A stretch of DNA of 64,000 bases, taken from contig JAHABC010000001.1 of the NCBI GenBank assembly GCA_018376535.1, forward strand, positions 1 to 64,000, written 5' to 3'. The notes beneath the pieces are model-generated. The model saw only the letters and a program-made list of their open reading frames with translations, had not been told where the DNA came from and ran no database searches. The translations under genes were made by a program, and so were the position numbers. Below are positions 17,186 to 26,122 of this stretch, one piece after another (within the stretch, counting starts at the first letter, position 1; each line of letters begins with the position of its first letter). This stretch comes from Ruminococcus sp. GTDB lineage: Bacteria; Bacillota; Clostridia; Oscillospirales; Ruminococcaceae.

Positions 17186-18412
17186 TTAATCCTTTTTCAT
17201 TCTTATAATGGAGTTCTTAGGAAATGGAGTATCACACTTAAATGAAAACTTCATCATGGAATGGTTTGCCATATCCACACTTTCACCATCTTCATTGATA
17301 ATCTCATCTATAGTTAATGTAACTGGCTTTCCTAGAGGTGCTAATATCTCAACTTCTGCACCTTTTAAGAACTTATTTCTTTGAGTACAATATAGTGTAC
17401 CATCTTTGTAATCTTCGACTACTGCAACTACATCATAAGAACGAATATATCCACCATTTTCGTAGTACTGACCATAATACTTACAGTTATTAGGGTGACC
17501 GTAGAAAAATCCAGTGCAGTATTGACGATGACTAACTTTAAAAACTTCATCTTGTAGCCATTGTGGAAGTTTATAATCATCTGGATTTTGTTTATATATA
17601 TCCACGGCTTGTCTGTATGCGTTAGTAATAACCGATACATAATAGCTAGATTTCGCTCTACCTTCTATTTTTAAAGAGTTCACTCCAGCTTTTATAACGT
17701 CATCAAGATGGTTAATCATGCACATATCTTTAGCATTTAGAATGTATGAACCATTTTCGTCCTCTATAACTTGATGATATTCACCTTTACGTTTTTCTTC
17801 CATTAGATAGTAGTTCCATCTGCAAGGTTGAGCACATTCGCCACGGTTAGCATCTCTATTAGTAAAGTATGATGATAATAAACATCTACCTGAAAAGGAC
17901 ATACACATTGCTCCATGAACAAAAGCCTCAATATCCAATTCTTTAGGAGTTTTTGCTCTAATTTCGGCTATTTCATCAAGGGATAGTTCTCTAGCAAGAA
18001 CTACTCTCTTACAACCCATATCGTATAGCTGATTTGCAGTAACATAGTTTACAATTCCAGTTTGAGTAGACATATGAATTTCCATATTTGGAGCAAACTT
18101 CTTAATTAATGAAAGCAATCCCAAATCGGCGACTATTAGAGCATCTACATTACAAGCAACTGCCTCCTCTACAAACTGCTGAAATTGTGGAATTTCATTA
18201 TTTCTAGGCAGAGTGTTACAAGTAACGTATACTTTTACGCCTCTGCTATGACATAGTTCTATAGCTTTTTTTAAGGTATCCAAATCAAAGTTTTGAGGGT
18301 TTGCTCTCATACCGAAATTTTTTCTACCCAAATATACGGCATCTGCACCAAAATCTACAGCAGAGTTTAAACGTTCCCAATCGCCTACGGGAGCAAGTAC
18401 TTCCAAATTCAT
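17186..18412 (-). CDS. peptidase U32 family protein, TrhP/RlhA type (tRNA or rRNA hydroxylation)
   Basis: 408 aa. Family motifs include LEVLAPVGDWERLNSAVDFG at the N-terminus, GADAVYLGRKNFGMRA, FVHGAMCMSFSGRCLLSSYF, RGECAQPCRW and SLKIEGRAKSSYYV; the cysteines in MCMS, RCLLS, CAQPC and the later region likely hold an iron-sulfur cluster. In Bacillus the homologues (yrrN/yrrO, TrhP) lie next to mltG, as here, and are required for 5-hydroxyuridine formation in tRNA wobble positions. An old name is collagenase-like protease, for which I see no support. An intercistronic hairpin separates it from mltG. Confidence 0.88.
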   Translation of the reverse strand: MNLEVLAPVGDWERLNSAVDFGADAVYLGRKNFGMRANPQNFDLDTLKKAIELCHSRGVKVYVTCNTLPRNNEIPQFQQFVEEAVACNVDALIVADLGLLSLIKKFAPNMEIHMSTQTGIVNYVTANQLYDMGCKRVVLARELSLDEIAEIRAKTPKELDIEAFVHGAMCMSFSGRCLLSSYFTNRDANRGECAQPCRWNYYLMEEKRKGEYHQVIEDENGSYILNAKDMCMINHLDDVIKAGVNSLKIEGRAKSSYYVSVITNAYRQAVDIYKQNPDDYKLPQWLQDEVFKVSHRQYCTGFFYGHPNNCKYYGQYYENGGYIRSYDVVAVVEDYKDGTLYCTQRNKFLKGAEVEILAPLGKPVTLTIDEIINEDGESVDMANHSMMKFSFKCDTPFPKNSIIRMKKD

Positions 18413-18447
18413 TATATAAAAACCTCCAATAAAGTAGTCTAATTAAT

Positions 18448-18472
18448 AGGGCGAATATTAAAAATTCGCCCT
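18448..18472 (-). terminator. hairpin between mltG and the U32 gene (weak terminator or processing site)
   Basis: Perfect 9-bp stem AGGGCGAAT / ATTCGCCCT with a 7-base loop. On the minus strand no run of Ts follows, so it may act as partial terminator, RNA-stabilising hairpin or cleavage site. Confidence 0.55.
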
Positions 18473-18489
18473 AAGTTATTAACAATAGA

Positions 18490-19785
18490 TTAATTTTCTA
18501 ATTGAATACCTGCCAATTCAAGATTAGCATTATGTTCTTCTAAAGTTTCAGCGTAGTAAGTTTCGCCAGTTTCAACGTTCGCACAGAAATAGAAGTAGTT
18601 AGTATCTTCAGGATATAAAACCGCCTCAATGGCTTCTATACCAGGATTACATATAGCTCCAGGAGGTAAACCAGCAGATTTATAAGTATTATAAGCATCT
18701 TCCATATTAGTATTTACTATATCAGAATGTGTATGGATAACATCTTGAGCGTATATTCTAGTAGGGTCAGATTGCAACATAGGGAAACTATCTGGATTGT
18801 TCAAACGGTTATGGAATACAGAAGATATTAACTTCATATCTTTAACGTTTCCAGCCTCTTTTTGAACTATAGATGCTAAAGTTATAACCTCATCTAAAGA
18901 CATATTTATTTCTTGCATTCTGTTGTAGTAGTCGTCAGTGATTTTACTCTCAAAGTTATTGAATATCTTACGACATACTATTTCAGCATCTTCATCTTTA
19001 TAGAACTCATAAGTATCTGGGAAAAGATATCCTTCCAACTTTAAAAATTTAAGAGTACTCTCTGTAGGTAGATAGTTTGCAAACTTATACTTATCTAGTG
19101 AGAAACCTCCATTGAAGTAGTGTACTAACGTACGAGCCTTACAAACGCCTTTTTGTTCCAATATGTCGGCAGCCTCATAGATATTTACACCCTCTGGTAG
19201 AGTAACTTTTACAATCTCTTTAGTTTCCTCGATATTGGTTTTAAGTTCGGTTAGAATATCTCCGTAGTCCATACTAGGACTGATTTCATGTTCACCAGCA
19301 ACTATAGGTTTACCATCACGGTCATTAATTTTTAAAGATAGTTCAAATAACTGTTTAATCTTAATAATACCGTTATCATAGAGAATGTCTATAATTTCAT
19401 CGGTACTAGCACCCTCTGGGATATCCACAATATAGGTAGTAACAGGTTTATCTATGCCCATATACTCTTTAGCAAGTAGTATAACCGTAACCGACAACAA
19501 TGCCGATATTCCTAAAATTATGAATATCATAATTAAACCTAACGAAAACTTTAAACCTTTAATTCTTTTGCGTTTACGTTTTCTTTTACGAGGTTTTTCG
19601 TCTTCTTCATAATCTTCCTCATCATCATCGTCGTCATCTTCGTCATCGTCATCATCTATGTAATCATCATCTTGATTATCAATATCGTCATACTCATCAA
19701 TTTCATTGTCTTCGTAATCATCTTCATAGATATCTTCGTTATCATCTAAAAGCTGATTATTTTCCTCTAAGTTCTTAACGCTCAT
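18490..19785 (-). CDS. mltG: endolytic peptidoglycan transglycosylase MltG with acidic cytoplasmic tail
   Basis: 431 aa from the ATG at 19785 (behind GTGGAGGT). The first about 65 residues are almost all Asp, Glu, Asn and Tyr, then a basic stretch PRKRKRKRKRIKG, a transmembrane segment (about 80-105, LGLIMIFIILGISALLSVTV), a LysM-like part, and the YceG domain with LEGYLFPDTYEF, SIVQKEAG and the SDPTRIYAQ segment; the catalytic glutamate is in VQKEAG. It cuts nascent glycan strands at the membrane and helps set chain length. It overlaps fthC by 11 bases. Confidence 0.93.
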   Translation of the reverse strand: MSVKNLEENNQLLDDNEDIYEDDYEDNEIDEYDDIDNQDDDYIDDDDDEDDDDDDEEDYEEDEKPRKRKRKRKRIKGLKFSLGLIMIFIILGISALLSVTVILLAKEYMGIDKPVTTYIVDIPEGASTDEIIDILYDNGIIKIKQLFELSLKINDRDGKPIVAGEHEISPSMDYGDILTELKTNIEETKEIVKVTLPEGVNIYEAADILEQKGVCKARTLVHYFNGGFSLDKYKFANYLPTESTLKFLKLEGYLFPDTYEFYKDEDAEIVCRKIFNNFESKITDDYYNRMQEINMSLDEVITLASIVQKEAGNVKDMKLISSVFHNRLNNPDSFPMLQSDPTRIYAQDVIHTHSDIVNTNMEDAYNTYKSAGLPPGAICNPGIEAIEAVLYPEDTNYFYFCANVETGETYYAETLEEHNANLELAGIQLEN

Positions 19786-20392
19786 TAGTACCTCCACATA
19801 ATAATATATTCTTTTCTGAGATTACAAAATCTACTGAGATATCATAGTTATCTTTAGGAACGGCATCGGTAATACAAGAACTATACACCAAGCCAACTGT
19901 AGATACATTTCTATTTTTAGAAAGAAATCTATCATAGTAGCCACCACCCCAACCTAAACGATATCCATTAATATCGAAAGCCAACGCAGGAACTACACAT
20001 AGACAGTTAGAAAAATCTAATAGTTCATTAGAAGTATCTTCAATAGGTTCTAAGATGCCCTTATATTCTCCACCAACTAAAGATTGCACTCCATTAATTT
20101 GGAAAAATCTCATAGAACTGTCTAACCTATAGCACTTTGGAGCATATACAGAAATTCCATTACTATTAAGATATTCTATTAAAGATAAAGTATCAATCTC
20201 AATGCCAAAAGATACATAACATAATACGGATTTATATTTTTTAAAATCCACATTGTTAATTAAATTTTCAAATATAGCCTTATCTAAAATAGATTTTCTA
20301 CTTTGTAAATTTGGAGTAATCTCATTTAAAAGGGACTTTCTAATATCTTTATATTTTGCCCTTAAAAGATTTTTTTCATTATCTAAACTCAT
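19775..20392 (-). CDS. fthC: 5-formyltetrahydrofolate cyclo-ligase
   Basis: 205 aa. The N-terminal KNLLRAKYKDIRKSL, VLCYVSFGIEIDTLSLIEYL, and the C-terminal GYRLGWGGGYYDRFL with preceding CLCVVPALAFD are the ATP and folate sites of the family. It converts 5-formyl-THF to 5,10-methenyl-THF. It overlaps the DJ-1 gene by 4 bases and mltG by 11, so all three are translated from one mRNA. It fits the folate and thymidylate genes around it. Confidence 0.93.
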   Translation of the reverse strand: MSLDNEKNLLRAKYKDIRKSLLNEITPNLQSRKSILDKAIFENLINNVDFKKYKSVLCYVSFGIEIDTLSLIEYLNSNGISVYAPKCYRLDSSMRFFQINGVQSLVGGEYKGILEPIEDTSNELLDFSNCLCVVPALAFDINGYRLGWGGGYYDRFLSKNRNVSTVGLVYSSCITDAVPKDNYDISVDFVISEKNILLCGGTNER

Positions 20393-20937
20393 ACTGTTGG
20401 ATACATAATCTTATTTAGTAAGTCGGAAGCTACTTCTTTGGATTTTAATACTTCTACAAGTTTAACTCCAAAATCAAGAGCCACACCCATTCCCCTAGAT
20501 GTTATAAACTTACCATCTACTGCAACTGCATCATAGATAACGTTAGCACCTATTAAATCTTTTTCAAAACCTTGATAGCAACAAGCAGTCTTACCATTTA
20601 ATAAGCCTTTATGACCTAAGATTATAGGTCCAGCACATATACAAGCAACATATATATCATTTTGTACGCAAAAATCTATAGTATTTTGTACTGTTTCCGA
20701 TTTTTCAAGATTTAAAGTTCCAGGCATACCACCAGGGCAGATTATCATTTGAATATCTTTTGAAAGTTCAACTTTATCTTCAGTGATATCTGCCTTAACA
20801 GTAATATTATGTGAACTAGTTATATACTCTCCACCAACGCCTACTGTAACTACTTTAATACCACATCTTCTAAGGCAATCTATAGGAGTTAAAGCCTCAA
20901 CTTCCTCAAAGCCGTTAGCTAAAAAAACGTATACCAT
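20389..20937 (-). CDS. DJ-1/PfpI family protein
   Basis: 182 aa from the ATG at 20937 (MVYVFLANGFEEVEALTPID); an in-frame TTG at 20958 would overlap its own ribosome site. The acidic residue in GFEEVEA and the nucleophilic cysteine in VACICAGPIIL are the conserved pair of the DJ-1 family, and GFEKDLIGA and FITSRGMGVALDFG complete the fold. Family members act in glyoxal/methylglyoxal protection or as chaperones; which applies here is unknown. Confidence 0.88.
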   Translation of the reverse strand: MVYVFLANGFEEVEALTPIDCLRRCGIKVVTVGVGGEYITSSHNITVKADITEDKVELSKDIQMIICPGGMPGTLNLEKSETVQNTIDFCVQNDIYVACICAGPIILGHKGLLNGKTACCYQGFEKDLIGANVIYDAVAVDGKFITSRGMGVALDFGVKLVEVLKSKEVASDLLNKIMYPTV

Positions 20938-20962
20938 AAAAAACACCAATCCTTTCAAAAAA

Positions 20963-21856
20963 CTAAGAGTTGAACTCTATAAGATACTTTTCTACTTGAA
21001 AGATTGGATTATATGACCTCTTAGCTTTTCTAAGACCATCTATGCCCAAATCTTCCTCACGATTAACATACTTAATATCATTAGAGTTACAAAACTTCTT
21101 TACAAATTGATTATTTATCAAAGCATATAGCCCATCATAAGATTTATCTGCTTTTTCAATATGCACAACCATAGTATTAGAGTTCAACCTTTCACCGATG
21201 GTAAAAGCTACAAGTTTACCATCTATTCTAATAGTTCCCCCCACTAGATTAAATTGATTATAATACTCAAAAAAAGTATTTATAGCATACTGTTCAACTA
21301 TAGCAGAATGGTCTGTATAGGCATTATTTTTATTATACATATCAGCAGATAGCAAAATGCAATCATTAAAATCTTTTTCAGATAGAACGTCAAAAGACCA
21401 ATTAAAACTATCCATCTTTTTTAAATGATTTCTCTTGCTATGATACTTCTTTCCTTTTAGATTAATTAAATCATCAGCTAAATATATATAGTCGCTACTA
21501 TCTGATAGATACTTTACAGAATATTCACCTTTAAAATTATCCTCAAAAAACGATAGATATTCTTTAGTAACACCAAATATACTGCACTTTTTGTCGTGTA
21601 TTTTAGAATACTCTCTAAGTTGAGAAATAACATCTACATAGTCACCCGAACCAGCTGGAAAAGTATACATAAAGGTATCATTTTCGGGCATTAGTACGGT
21701 GTAGAAGTCATTATACCTAGTAATTAGAGAGTTGCTAAGTCTATGCCAAGCCATATTATTAGCAAAGCTATACTCTGCCCCCATAAAGTTAGATTTCTTT
21801 AAAAGTTGACAAATCCAATCCTTATCAGATATACTAATCTTTTTAAAAGTAAGCAT
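20963..21856 (-). CDS. DUF2156 (phosphatidylglycerol lysyltransferase C-terminal-like) protein
   Basis: 297 aa, double GNAT-like fold of the LPG_synthase_C family. Visible motifs are KGKKYHSKRNHLKKM, GGTIRIDGKLVAFTIGERL, VVHIEKAD and the end YVNREEDLGIDGLRKAKRSY followed by NPIFQVEKY. There is no membrane domain, so it is not a full MprF; the soluble form is common in Clostridia and its acceptor is unknown. It overlaps tmk by one base. Confidence 0.8.
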   Translation of the reverse strand: MLTFKKISISDKDWICQLLKKSNFMGAEYSFANNMAWHRLSNSLITRYNDFYTVLMPENDTFMYTFPAGSGDYVDVISQLREYSKIHDKKCSIFGVTKEYLSFFEDNFKGEYSVKYLSDSSDYIYLADDLINLKGKKYHSKRNHLKKMDSFNWSFDVLSEKDFNDCILLSADMYNKNNAYTDHSAIVEQYAINTFFEYYNQFNLVGGTIRIDGKLVAFTIGERLNSNTMVVHIEKADKSYDGLYALINNQFVKKFCNSNDIKYVNREEDLGIDGLRKAKRSYNPIFQVEKYLIEFNS

Positions 21857-22521
21857 TAAAGCACTACCCTTTCCACAACTTCAAATATATCTTTAGAGAT
21901 ATCTTCAATAGAACGAACGTTCTCACCCACATTGCAAGGAATAACTTTCCAGCCATACTTTTCAGCTGAATACATTGCAGACTTCCTACAAGATTTTAAA
22001 TATTCAATGTCAGCCTCATGGATATCTTTTTTACTTTCGTTACCATTATAGCGATTACTTAGCAACTTTTGAGATATCTCAATAGGCATATCAAGGAATA
22101 TAGTCAAATCAGCATTAGGAAGTTCTAACTTATTGCACTCATAATCGTAGAGCCATTCGGCGAAGTTATCCCACTGTTCTTGTGGAAGTTTCGTCATTTG
22201 ATGTATTAAATTCGAACTTATGTACCTTCCTGATACTATTAGAGTACCATTTTTATAATCTTGTTCCCAACCCAACTTGTAACTAGCATATCTATCCATA
22301 GCGTAAAAAGATGACGCTGTATAACAGTTTACACCATCAGCAGTTGGAGAAAATTCCCCTGCAAGATACTTTCTAACAAATATAGATGTAGGCTTATCAT
22401 ATTCGGGAAAACTAACCATTCTATGATGTACATTCAAACCATTTAAATGTTTACATAAAATTTCCAATTGTGTAGATTTCCCACAACCATCTAAACCATC
22501 GATAACTATTAACTTACTCAT
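21856..22521 (-). CDS. tmk: thymidylate kinase
   Basis: 221 aa. P-loop GLDGCGKSTQLEIL near residue 8, DRYASYKLGWEQDY and SGRYISSNLIHQM for the DR(Y/H) region, and a lid segment SNRYNGNESKKDIHE. It phosphorylates dTMP to dTDP, the step after ThyX, whose gene overlaps it by 8 bases. It is somewhat divergent from the Bacillus enzyme, as in other Ruminococcus-like bacteria. Confidence 0.92.
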   Translation of the reverse strand: MSKLIVIDGLDGCGKSTQLEILCKHLNGLNVHHRMVSFPEYDKPTSIFVRKYLAGEFSPTADGVNCYTASSFYAMDRYASYKLGWEQDYKNGTLIVSGRYISSNLIHQMTKLPQEQWDNFAEWLYDYECNKLELPNADLTIFLDMPIEISQKLLSNRYNGNESKKDIHEADIEYLKSCRKSAMYSAEKYGWKVIPCNVGENVRSIEDISKDIFEVVERVVL

Positions 22522-23293
22522 TACCTTTTAACTCCCGATAGAACTCCCTAACTTGAGAACACTTTCCACAAGACATCTTGCCCTCTGGACATACACCATG
22601 TACACAATTAGGTCCAGCCTCCTTGAACAGTGTAGGAGCGACCTCACAACAGAGTTTTAACATTTGGTCAGCAACATTTTTGATTTCCCATTGAGCTCTG
22701 TTGCAACATCTAAGAGAGAAAAAGTTCATTAAACTTCTAGCGTTCATAGATACGACCATCTTAGTTTCACAAGCGTTAGGAAGAACAAACCTTGCATCTT
22801 CGATAGCTTTCTTTTCTGCTTTAGATTTAGCTTGTTTCTCTGTTAAACCCTGTTCTAAAAATTGACTGTAATACTTACTTTCTAAGATATCAGCAAGAGA
22901 ATTATAATCATCAAAGGCATTTTGCATGGATTTATTAAATATTTCAAGAGCCTTTTGGTCATCTGCAATTGCTGGAGGAGTTATATATACAAAGTTGGAC
23001 TTTTTAACGTATCTTTGACTTTGCACCGAAAAAGATGCTATTCTATGACGAGTTATCTGGGCTAGTAGCGTACGAGATACACCTTCTATTCCAAACGTAA
23101 AGTAGGCGTGTTCAATTGGACTTTGATGACCTATATTAGATAACATTTCTAAAAAACTTTTAGTTTTTTCCTCAGTAAGACCGTCCATTAACTGTTGACA
23201 ACCAGTATCGGAATAACACAACTTTGCCGATGCTGATATAACTTTTTCAGGTTGAGGAGTATAAGCAATCAAAGTAACTGTACTATTTATCAT
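22514..23293 (-). CDS. thyX: FAD-dependent thymidylate synthase
   Basis: 259 aa. The ThyX signature RHRIASFSVQSQR lies at residues 82-94. SPIEHAYFTFGIEGVSRTLL and NARSLMNFFSLRCC.RAQWEI are the other conserved blocks. It methylates dUMP with methylene-THF, FAD and NADPH, yielding THF instead of DHF. A folA gene at 61727 is nevertheless present. First gene of the long series down to recQ. Cysteines at the C-terminus (CPEGKMSCGKCSQ) extend beyond the core and are seen in clostridial ThyX proteins. Confidence 0.95.
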   Translation of the reverse strand: MINSTVTLIAYTPQPEKVISASAKLCYSDTGCQQLMDGLTEEKTKSFLEMLSNIGHQSPIEHAYFTFGIEGVSRTLLAQITRHRIASFSVQSQRYVKKSNFVYITPPAIADDQKALEIFNKSMQNAFDDYNSLADILESKYYSQFLEQGLTEKQAKSKAEKKAIEDARFVLPNACETKMVVSMNARSLMNFFSLRCCNRAQWEIKNVADQMLKLCCEVAPTLFKEAGPNCVHGVCPEGKMSCGKCSQVREFYRELKGNE

Positions 23294-23398
23294 AAAAAAC
23301 TCAAACCATTCTATAAAAATTTAATATTAGACATATAATGTCTTAATACATTGTACCATCTTTTTAGTTGCACGTCAATAGTGAACCACTACAAAAAA

Positions 23399-23427
23399 AC
23401 TGGAATGATTATTACAATCATTCCAGT
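23399..23427 (-). terminator. Rho-independent terminator of the glg operon
   Basis: Perfect 12-bp stem ACTGGAATGATT / AATCATTCCAGT, 5-base loop, followed by TTTTTTT on the minus strand directly after glgA. Confidence 0.92.
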
Positions 23428-23445
23428 AAGAATATTCAATAATGT

Positions 23446-24870
23446 TTATTTATTCCAAGATACAATCTCTTTATAAAGACCGATATAATATTCTGATGCG
23501 TTATCCCAACTGAAATCCTGTTGCATATCGTGTTTAACTAATTTGTTCCAATCAGGAGTATCTTTGTATAGTTCTAAAGCACGTTTGCAAGATGCTAACA
23601 TATCATGAGCATTATAAGATTTAAAAGTAAATCCATTACCACCAACGCCACCACAATCTATAACGGTATCACGAAGTCCGCCAGTTTCACGAACTATTGG
23701 AACTGTACCATAACGCATACAAATCATTTGAGCCAAACCACAAGGTTCGCTTTGAGATGGCATTAAGAATATATCTGCACCAGAATATATCTTTCTAGCA
23801 AGATTTTGATTGAACATAATATTAGTAGATACAACATCTGGATATTTACGTTGCATTTCAGTAAAGAAGTCCTCATACTCTTTATCGCCAGTACCTAAGA
23901 TGATAAATTTACAACCTAAAGCTAATATATCTTCAAAGACGCATCTAACCAAATCCAAGCCCTTATGGGATACCAAACGTGTGATTATAGCAATTATAGG
24001 TTCATCACCCTCTTGAAGTCCCAACTCTTGAAGTAGGGCATCTTTACAGATTTTTTTACCACTAATATCTTCACTAGAGAAGTTTTTAGCAATAACGCTA
24101 TCAGAAGATGGATTGTAATAAACTGTATCGATACCATTTAAAAAACCACATAGTTTATACTGTTTATTTATTAAAATTCTATCCAAACCATGAGAATACC
24201 AAGGGTCTAAGATTTCCCAAGCGTAACTAGGACTAACTGTAGTAATCTTATCAGCAGTTTCAATAGCACCTTTCATCATATTTATGCAACCGTCGTACAT
24301 AAGTAAGTCGGAATGATATAAAGGTATACCCATCAATTCATTAACAACTTCTGTACCGTACTTACCTTGATACTGTATATTATGAATAGTAAAAGTATTT
24401 CTAATCTTCTCGTAGCCTTGCTGATACTTATAAAATACTTGATAGTATACAGGTATTAAAGCAGTCTGCCAATCGTGAGAGTTAATAACATCTGGTTTAA
24501 AATCTATATAACGGAGCATTTCCAAGACTGCTCTTGAAAAGAAGGTAAATCTTTCGCAATCGTCATAGAAGCCGTATAGACCGTTTCTACCGAAATAATA
24601 CTCATTATCCAAGAAGTAGTAAGTAACGCCATTAACTTCGGATTTAAAAATTCCACAATACTGTTTACGCCAAGCGACATCTACGGTTAAATTGGTGATG
24701 TAAGTCATGGAAGTTCTGTACTTTTGAGGAATATCTTTATATAAAGGGATAACTACTCTGCAATCGTGACCTTTTTTGTTTATAGCTATAGGCAAAGAAC
24801 CAGCTACATCGCCTAAACCACCAGATTTTATATATGGTGATGCCTCACTTACAGCAAATAGTATATTCAT
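23446..24870 (-). CDS. glgA: glycogen synthase (ADP-glucose)
   Basis: 474 aa from the ATG at 24870 (MNILFAVSEASPYIKSGGLG); the GTG four codons earlier is too close to the AAAGGG ribosome site. The KxGGLGDVAG motif binds ADP-glucose. HDWQTALIP and the C-terminal PSQSEPCGLAQMICMRYGTVPIVRETGGL are the GT5 signature. It extends alpha-1,4-glucan chains from ADP-glucose made by GlgC/GlgD. Last gene of glgB-glgC-glgD-glgA. Confidence 0.95.
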   Translation of the reverse strand: MNILFAVSEASPYIKSGGLGDVAGSLPIAINKKGHDCRVVIPLYKDIPQKYRTSMTYITNLTVDVAWRKQYCGIFKSEVNGVTYYFLDNEYYFGRNGLYGFYDDCERFTFFSRAVLEMLRYIDFKPDVINSHDWQTALIPVYYQVFYKYQQGYEKIRNTFTIHNIQYQGKYGTEVVNELMGIPLYHSDLLMYDGCINMMKGAIETADKITTVSPSYAWEILDPWYSHGLDRILINKQYKLCGFLNGIDTVYYNPSSDSVIAKNFSSEDISGKKICKDALLQELGLQEGDEPIIAIITRLVSHKGLDLVRCVFEDILALGCKFIILGTGDKEYEDFFTEMQRKYPDVVSTNIMFNQNLARKIYSGADIFLMPSQSEPCGLAQMICMRYGTVPIVRETGGLRDTVIDCGGVGGNGFTFKSYNAHDMLASCKRALELYKDTPDWNKLVKHDMQQDFSWDNASEYYIGLYKEIVSWNK

Positions 24871-24989
24871 ATAGATGTACACACCCTTTCAAAAAACTCC
24901 TATAAAAAGAGTTATATTAATACACTGGAACAACTCCACAAGATTAACACCTTGCAGAGAAATTCCAAATATATGTGTTAAGTATATAT

Positions 24990-26102
24990 CTAAACGTTAG
25001 TTTTCTTTGCGATAAATAGTGGTGTGGATTTTGCAGAAGATAAAATCTTTCCATCGCTTACAGATACGTTCTTATCTAAAATCATGCAAGATAGGTTGCA
25101 ATCATTACCTATAACACTGTTTTGCATAACTATACTATCTTTAACTACAGTATTTTTACCTATCTTAACGCCTCTAAAGATAACGGAGTTCTCAACAGTA
25201 CCTTCGATAATACAACCATCAGCGATTAAAGAGTTTTTAACCTTGCTGTCCAAACCAAACTTAGTAGGACAAGTATCTTTAACTTTAGTATATATAGGCT
25301 TAGTTTTAACAAATAGAGCGTTTCTGTTATCTCTATTTAGAAGGTTCATATTAGCTTGATAGTAACTATCAAGGTCGTTAATTCTATTTACAAAACCGTC
25401 GAACTCATAGCCATAGATTTTAAAAGTATCTTTACCATCTTGAAGTACAGTTCTTTCAAAACTTACTGCACCATGACTAGACGCATCTTTTATAATTTGA
25501 AGTAAGAAAGATTTTTTAATAACATAAGTATTCAAACTGATGTTGCAATCGCCGTCTATTTCAGGATTAATCATAACATCTACGATTCTGCCGTCATCGT
25601 TCATAGAGAAGATAGTTCCAGTCTTATATAGATTGCCTACAGTATATACAGCAGTTATGTCGGCATCTTTTTCAATGTGAGCCTTAATGATAGGCTTATA
25701 GTCTATAGTCATAGGAGAATCGCAATCACTCATAACTACATACTCAGCAGAAGTATTTTCTATATAGCCAACTATACCCTTAAGAGCTTCAAGTCTGCCA
25801 GTATAAAGAACGCTTTCGTTTCTGCCATAAGGTGGAAATAGTTTTAAACCACTGTTCTTGCCGACTAAGTCCCATTCTTTACCAGAGCCTAAATGGTCCA
25901 TCAATGATTGATAATTTCTTTTAGTTATAACGCCAATCTCATTAATACCAGAGTTGACCATATTTGAAAGTGGAAAATCTATAAGTCTGTATCTACCACC
26001 AAATAGAACCGAACCAGTAGTTCTAGTTTTAGTAAGAGCCTCTATAGTATCATCGTGCATATTAGCAAAGATTAAACCTAATACATTATTATTACTTGCC
26101 AT
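24990..26102 (-). CDS. glgD: glucose-1-phosphate adenylyltransferase subunit GlgD
   Basis: 370 aa. Related to GlgC, but the N-terminal pyrophosphorylase motif is degenerate: LGLIFANMHDDTIEALTKTR replaces the GGQGSRL loop. It keeps GGRYRLIDFPLSNMVNSGI, and a left-handed beta-helix end (IIEGTVENSVIFRGVKIGKN). GlgD is the regulatory or non-catalytic partner that activates GlgC in Firmicutes. It follows glgC by 20 bases. Confidence 0.94.
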   Translation of the reverse strand: MASNNNVLGLIFANMHDDTIEALTKTRTTGSVLFGGRYRLIDFPLSNMVNSGINEIGVITKRNYQSLMDHLGSGKEWDLVGKNSGLKLFPPYGRNESVLYTGRLEALKGIVGYIENTSAEYVVMSDCDSPMTIDYKPIIKAHIEKDADITAVYTVGNLYKTGTIFSMNDDGRIVDVMINPEIDGDCNISLNTYVIKKSFLLQIIKDASSHGAVSFERTVLQDGKDTFKIYGYEFDGFVNRINDLDSYYQANMNLLNRDNRNALFVKTKPIYTKVKDTCPTKFGLDSKVKNSLIADGCIIEGTVENSVIFRGVKIGKNTVVKDSIVMQNSVIGNDCNLSCMILDKNVSVSDGKILSSAKSTPLFIAKKTNV

Positions 26103-26122
26103 GTGAAAATTGCCTCCCTAAA

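Noticed and set aside
19560..19785. Asp/Glu-rich stretch as a frameshift artefact of mltG
   Set aside because: The frame continues without a break into the membrane span, and the ribosome site and overlap with fthC are normal.
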